A DNA stretch of 61,743 nt. Origin: CAYFSS01 sp964345975. GTDB lineage: Bacteria > Bacillota > Clostridia > Saccharofermentanales > Fastidiosipilaceae. Made by a program: the position numbers and the translations under genes. The stretch spans positions 1-61,743 of the forward strand of contig CAYFSS010000010.1 of assembly GCA_964345975.1 (NCBI GenBank), in the 5' to 3' direction. The notes under the pieces are model-generated. The model was not told the DNA's origin and made no database searches. It saw only the letters and a list, made by a program, of their open reading frames with translations. Positions within the stretch are counted from its first letter, which is position 1. Each line of letters begins with the position of its first letter. Below are positions 60,335-61,743 of the stretch, piece after piece.

Positions 60335-61618
60335 TTGAATAAGATGCCGGATCACAAGACTACATTTAACCAAAAGCCCATGGAACTCCTTTCGCCTGCC
60401 GGAGATTTCGAGAAGCTGAAAACCGCTATCCTCTTTGGGGCGGATGCCGTTTATTTAGCAGGTCAAGATTTCGGGCTCAGAGCTTTCAGCAAGAACTTTT
60501 CCATCGAGGAGCTGGGTGAGGCTATTGTCTATGCTCATAAGCATGGCGTGAAGGTCTATCAGACCTTGAATATCATGGCGCATCCGGAAGACTTCGAACC
60601 CATGGAGCGCTACCTCAAGACCTTGAACGTCGAACTGCCGGAATTACCTGATGCGTTCATCATTTCTGATCCGGGAGTTTTCCAACTTTGTGGCGAAATC
60701 TTGCCGGACGTAGAGCGCCATATTTCTACCCAAGCTTCGGTCACCAATGCAGGCACTGCTAAGTTTTGGGCAGCCCAAGGTGCGACCCGCGTTATCCTGG
60801 CACGTGAACTCCGCTTGCATGAGATCCGGGCCATTCGAGATGCGACACCGGATCGTTTGGAACTTGAGACCTTCGTGCATGGCGCCATGTGCATGTCTTA
60901 CTCAGGACGTTGCCTTCTCTCTAATCTATTGACCGGAAGAGGTGGAAATCAGGGGGAGTGCGCTCAGCCTTGCCGTTGGCGTTATAGCTTCGCTGAGGAG
61001 AAGCGCGATGAGGTTGTCTTTGATTTGGCCGAGGACGAACGAGGCAGTTACTTCTTTAGTTCAGCCGATCTTTGCATGATCGAACATCTTGCTGAGATGC
61101 AGGCAGCCGGGATTCACAGTTTAAAGATCGAAGGTCGCATGAAGGGTGCTTACTATACGGCGATGACCACGAGAGTCTATCGCCAAGCCCTAGATCGTTT
61201 GCTGGAGGTCGGTCCCGAGGCATGGGAAGCCGATCCGGCATGGATCGAGGAGCTGGGGAATCTCTCGCATCGACGGTATTCCACAGGCTTTTATTTTGCA
61301 GGCCCGGGAGAACAGCCACAGTTAAATTTTGACGAGTCCTACAAGAGCGAGGCGACCGTTGTCGGTCTGCTTCTAGGTCACGATGAGGATAGCCTCTCCT
61401 TTGAACAGCGCAATAAGATCCTCACCGGTGAGGACTTGGAACTTGTGACGCCCGGTAAGATCTACCCTCTCAAGGCGATCGACCTCCGCAATGAAGAGGG
61501 GGTGCCGATCGACGAAATGCCACATCCTCAGGCTCGCTTCCGGATCCATGGCGTTTCGCTCCATGAAGATTTCATCCCGGGTAGCTTCTTGCGCCGAAAG
61601 GGTAGTCAACAAGTTTAG
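60335..61618 (+). CDS. U32 family peptidase-like protein (TrhP/YrrO type, tRNA hydroxylation)
   Basis: The 427-residue protein has the U32 signature ETFVHGAMCMSYSGRCLLS near residues 178-196, with additional conserved Cys in GECAQPCRW. The N-terminal core MELLSPAGDFEKLKTAI is typical. Although named peptidases, members near mltG in Firmicutes (TrhP) act in prephenate-dependent hydroxylation of U34 in tRNA. The start is TTG 60335 after GAGG; an in-frame ATG at 60344 lies 3 codons later and one at 60380 begins the conserved core. It is followed by a strong terminator. Confidence 0.88.
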   Translation: MNKMPDHKTTFNQKPMELLSPAGDFEKLKTAILFGADAVYLAGQDFGLRAFSKNFSIEELGEAIVYAHKHGVKVYQTLNIMAHPEDFEPMERYLKTLNVELPELPDAFIISDPGVFQLCGEILPDVERHISTQASVTNAGTAKFWAAQGATRVILARELRLHEIRAIRDATPDRLELETFVHGAMCMSYSGRCLLSNLLTGRGGNQGECAQPCRWRYSFAEEKRDEVVFDLAEDERGSYFFSSADLCMIEHLAEMQAAGIHSLKIEGRMKGAYYTAMTTRVYRQALDRLLEVGPEAWEADPAWIEELGNLSHRRYSTGFYFAGPGEQPQLNFDESYKSEATVVGLLLGHDEDSLSFEQRNKILTGEDLELVTPGKIYPLKAIDLRNEEGVPIDEMPHPQARFRIHGVSLHEDFIPGSFLRRKGSQQV

Positions 61619-61651
61619 CCTGGTACAATTTGCTTAAACAAATTTGATTAA

Positions 61652-61691
61652 CAAAAGCCTTCACAGATTGTCTCCGTGAAGGCTTTTGTTT
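61652..61691 (+). terminator. Intrinsic terminator after the U32 gene
   Basis: CAAAAGCCTTCAC (61652-61664) and GTGAAGGCTTTTG (61676-61688) are perfect 13-base complements around an 11-base loop, followed by TTT. The intron-like sequence begins at the next base. Confidence 0.85.
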
Positions 61692-61743
61692 GTGCGCCGG
61701 GCATGGCGCTTCATATGGGGGTGTAAGTCCCCTGCACGGGTAG
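61692..61743 (+). mobile_element. 5' end of a group II intron, class C-like (truncated by window edge)
   Basis: The segment starts GTGCG, the 5' consensus of group II introns. It continues with GCGCC..GGCGC (61696-61711), a stem, and then a GGGG-TGTAAG-TCCCC hairpin-like block and GCACGGG. This matches the domain I start I know for bacterial group II introns. Class C introns insert directly downstream of intrinsic terminators, and this one begins right after the T-tail of a perfect terminator. Only 52 bases are visible; the reverse-transcriptase ORF would lie beyond the window. Confidence 0.7.

Overview
The window is a chromosomal segment of a mid-GC member of the Bacillota, most likely a clostridium. 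The evidence is housekeeping gene order: rimP-nusA-ylxR-ylxQ-infB-rbfA-nrnA-truB-ribF, a division and cell-wall (dcw) cluster that includes the small basic protein Sbp next to ftsQ and ftsZ, recG-rsmD-coaD, and mltG next to a U32 peptidase. I cannot name a genus from sequence reading alone. Several proteins carry long acidic or Thr/Glu-rich disordered segments, which looks like a trait of the lineage.

Layout: (1) 1-3.6 kb: the tail of an unknown gene, then a sialic-acid locus. A divergent RpiR-type regulator faces one sugar ABC permease and an N-acetylneuraminate lyase, with a promoter overlapped by a perfect 18-bp palindrome. (2) 3.6-7.0 kb: a TrpXYZ-type ABC importer. It is preceded by a 24-codon leader ORF with a Phe-Tyr-Phe-Tyr-Tyr run and a strong intrinsic terminator, which suggests ribosome-mediated attenuation. 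(3) 7.3-8.0 kb: a nitroreductase on the minus strand. (4) 8.1-20.7 kb: the translation/transcription-factor operon. It ends in an unusual single ORF joining RibF (flavokinase/FAD synthetase) to an M16-type peptidase homologue that lacks the catalytic motif, followed by its catalytic M16 partner. (5) 20.9-35.2 kb: lgt and the dcw cluster rsmH-ftsL-ftsI-murF-mraY-ftsW-murG-ftsQ-sbp-ftsZ, without mraZ, murE, murD, murC or murB. (6) 35.2-46.2 kb: nrdR, a two-component system, nth, recG-rsmD-coaD, two unknown proteins, ddl, and DUF1934 and DUF177 proteins. (7) 46.3-54.8 kb: an accessory block between the DUF177 gene and rpmF, which are usually adjacent. It holds an SGNH hydrolase behind a structured leader, a family-5 (oligopeptide/oligosaccharide) ABC importer, a secreted thioredoxin-like protein and a possible immunity protein. 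(8) 55.2-61.7 kb: rpmF, der, typA, mltG and a U32 peptidase. The last 52 bases look like the 5' end of a group II intron (class C-like) placed directly after an intrinsic terminator.

The core operons are tightly packed, often with ATGA-type or longer stop/start overlaps, so translational coupling is expected. Regulation that can be read directly includes a likely RpiR operator, the aromatic leader-peptide attenuator, leader terminators before rimP and before rsmH, and a leader with interleaved inverted repeats before the SGNH hydrolase. Short tandem repeats (25, 9 and 11 bp) at three gene borders are candidate hypervariable sites.
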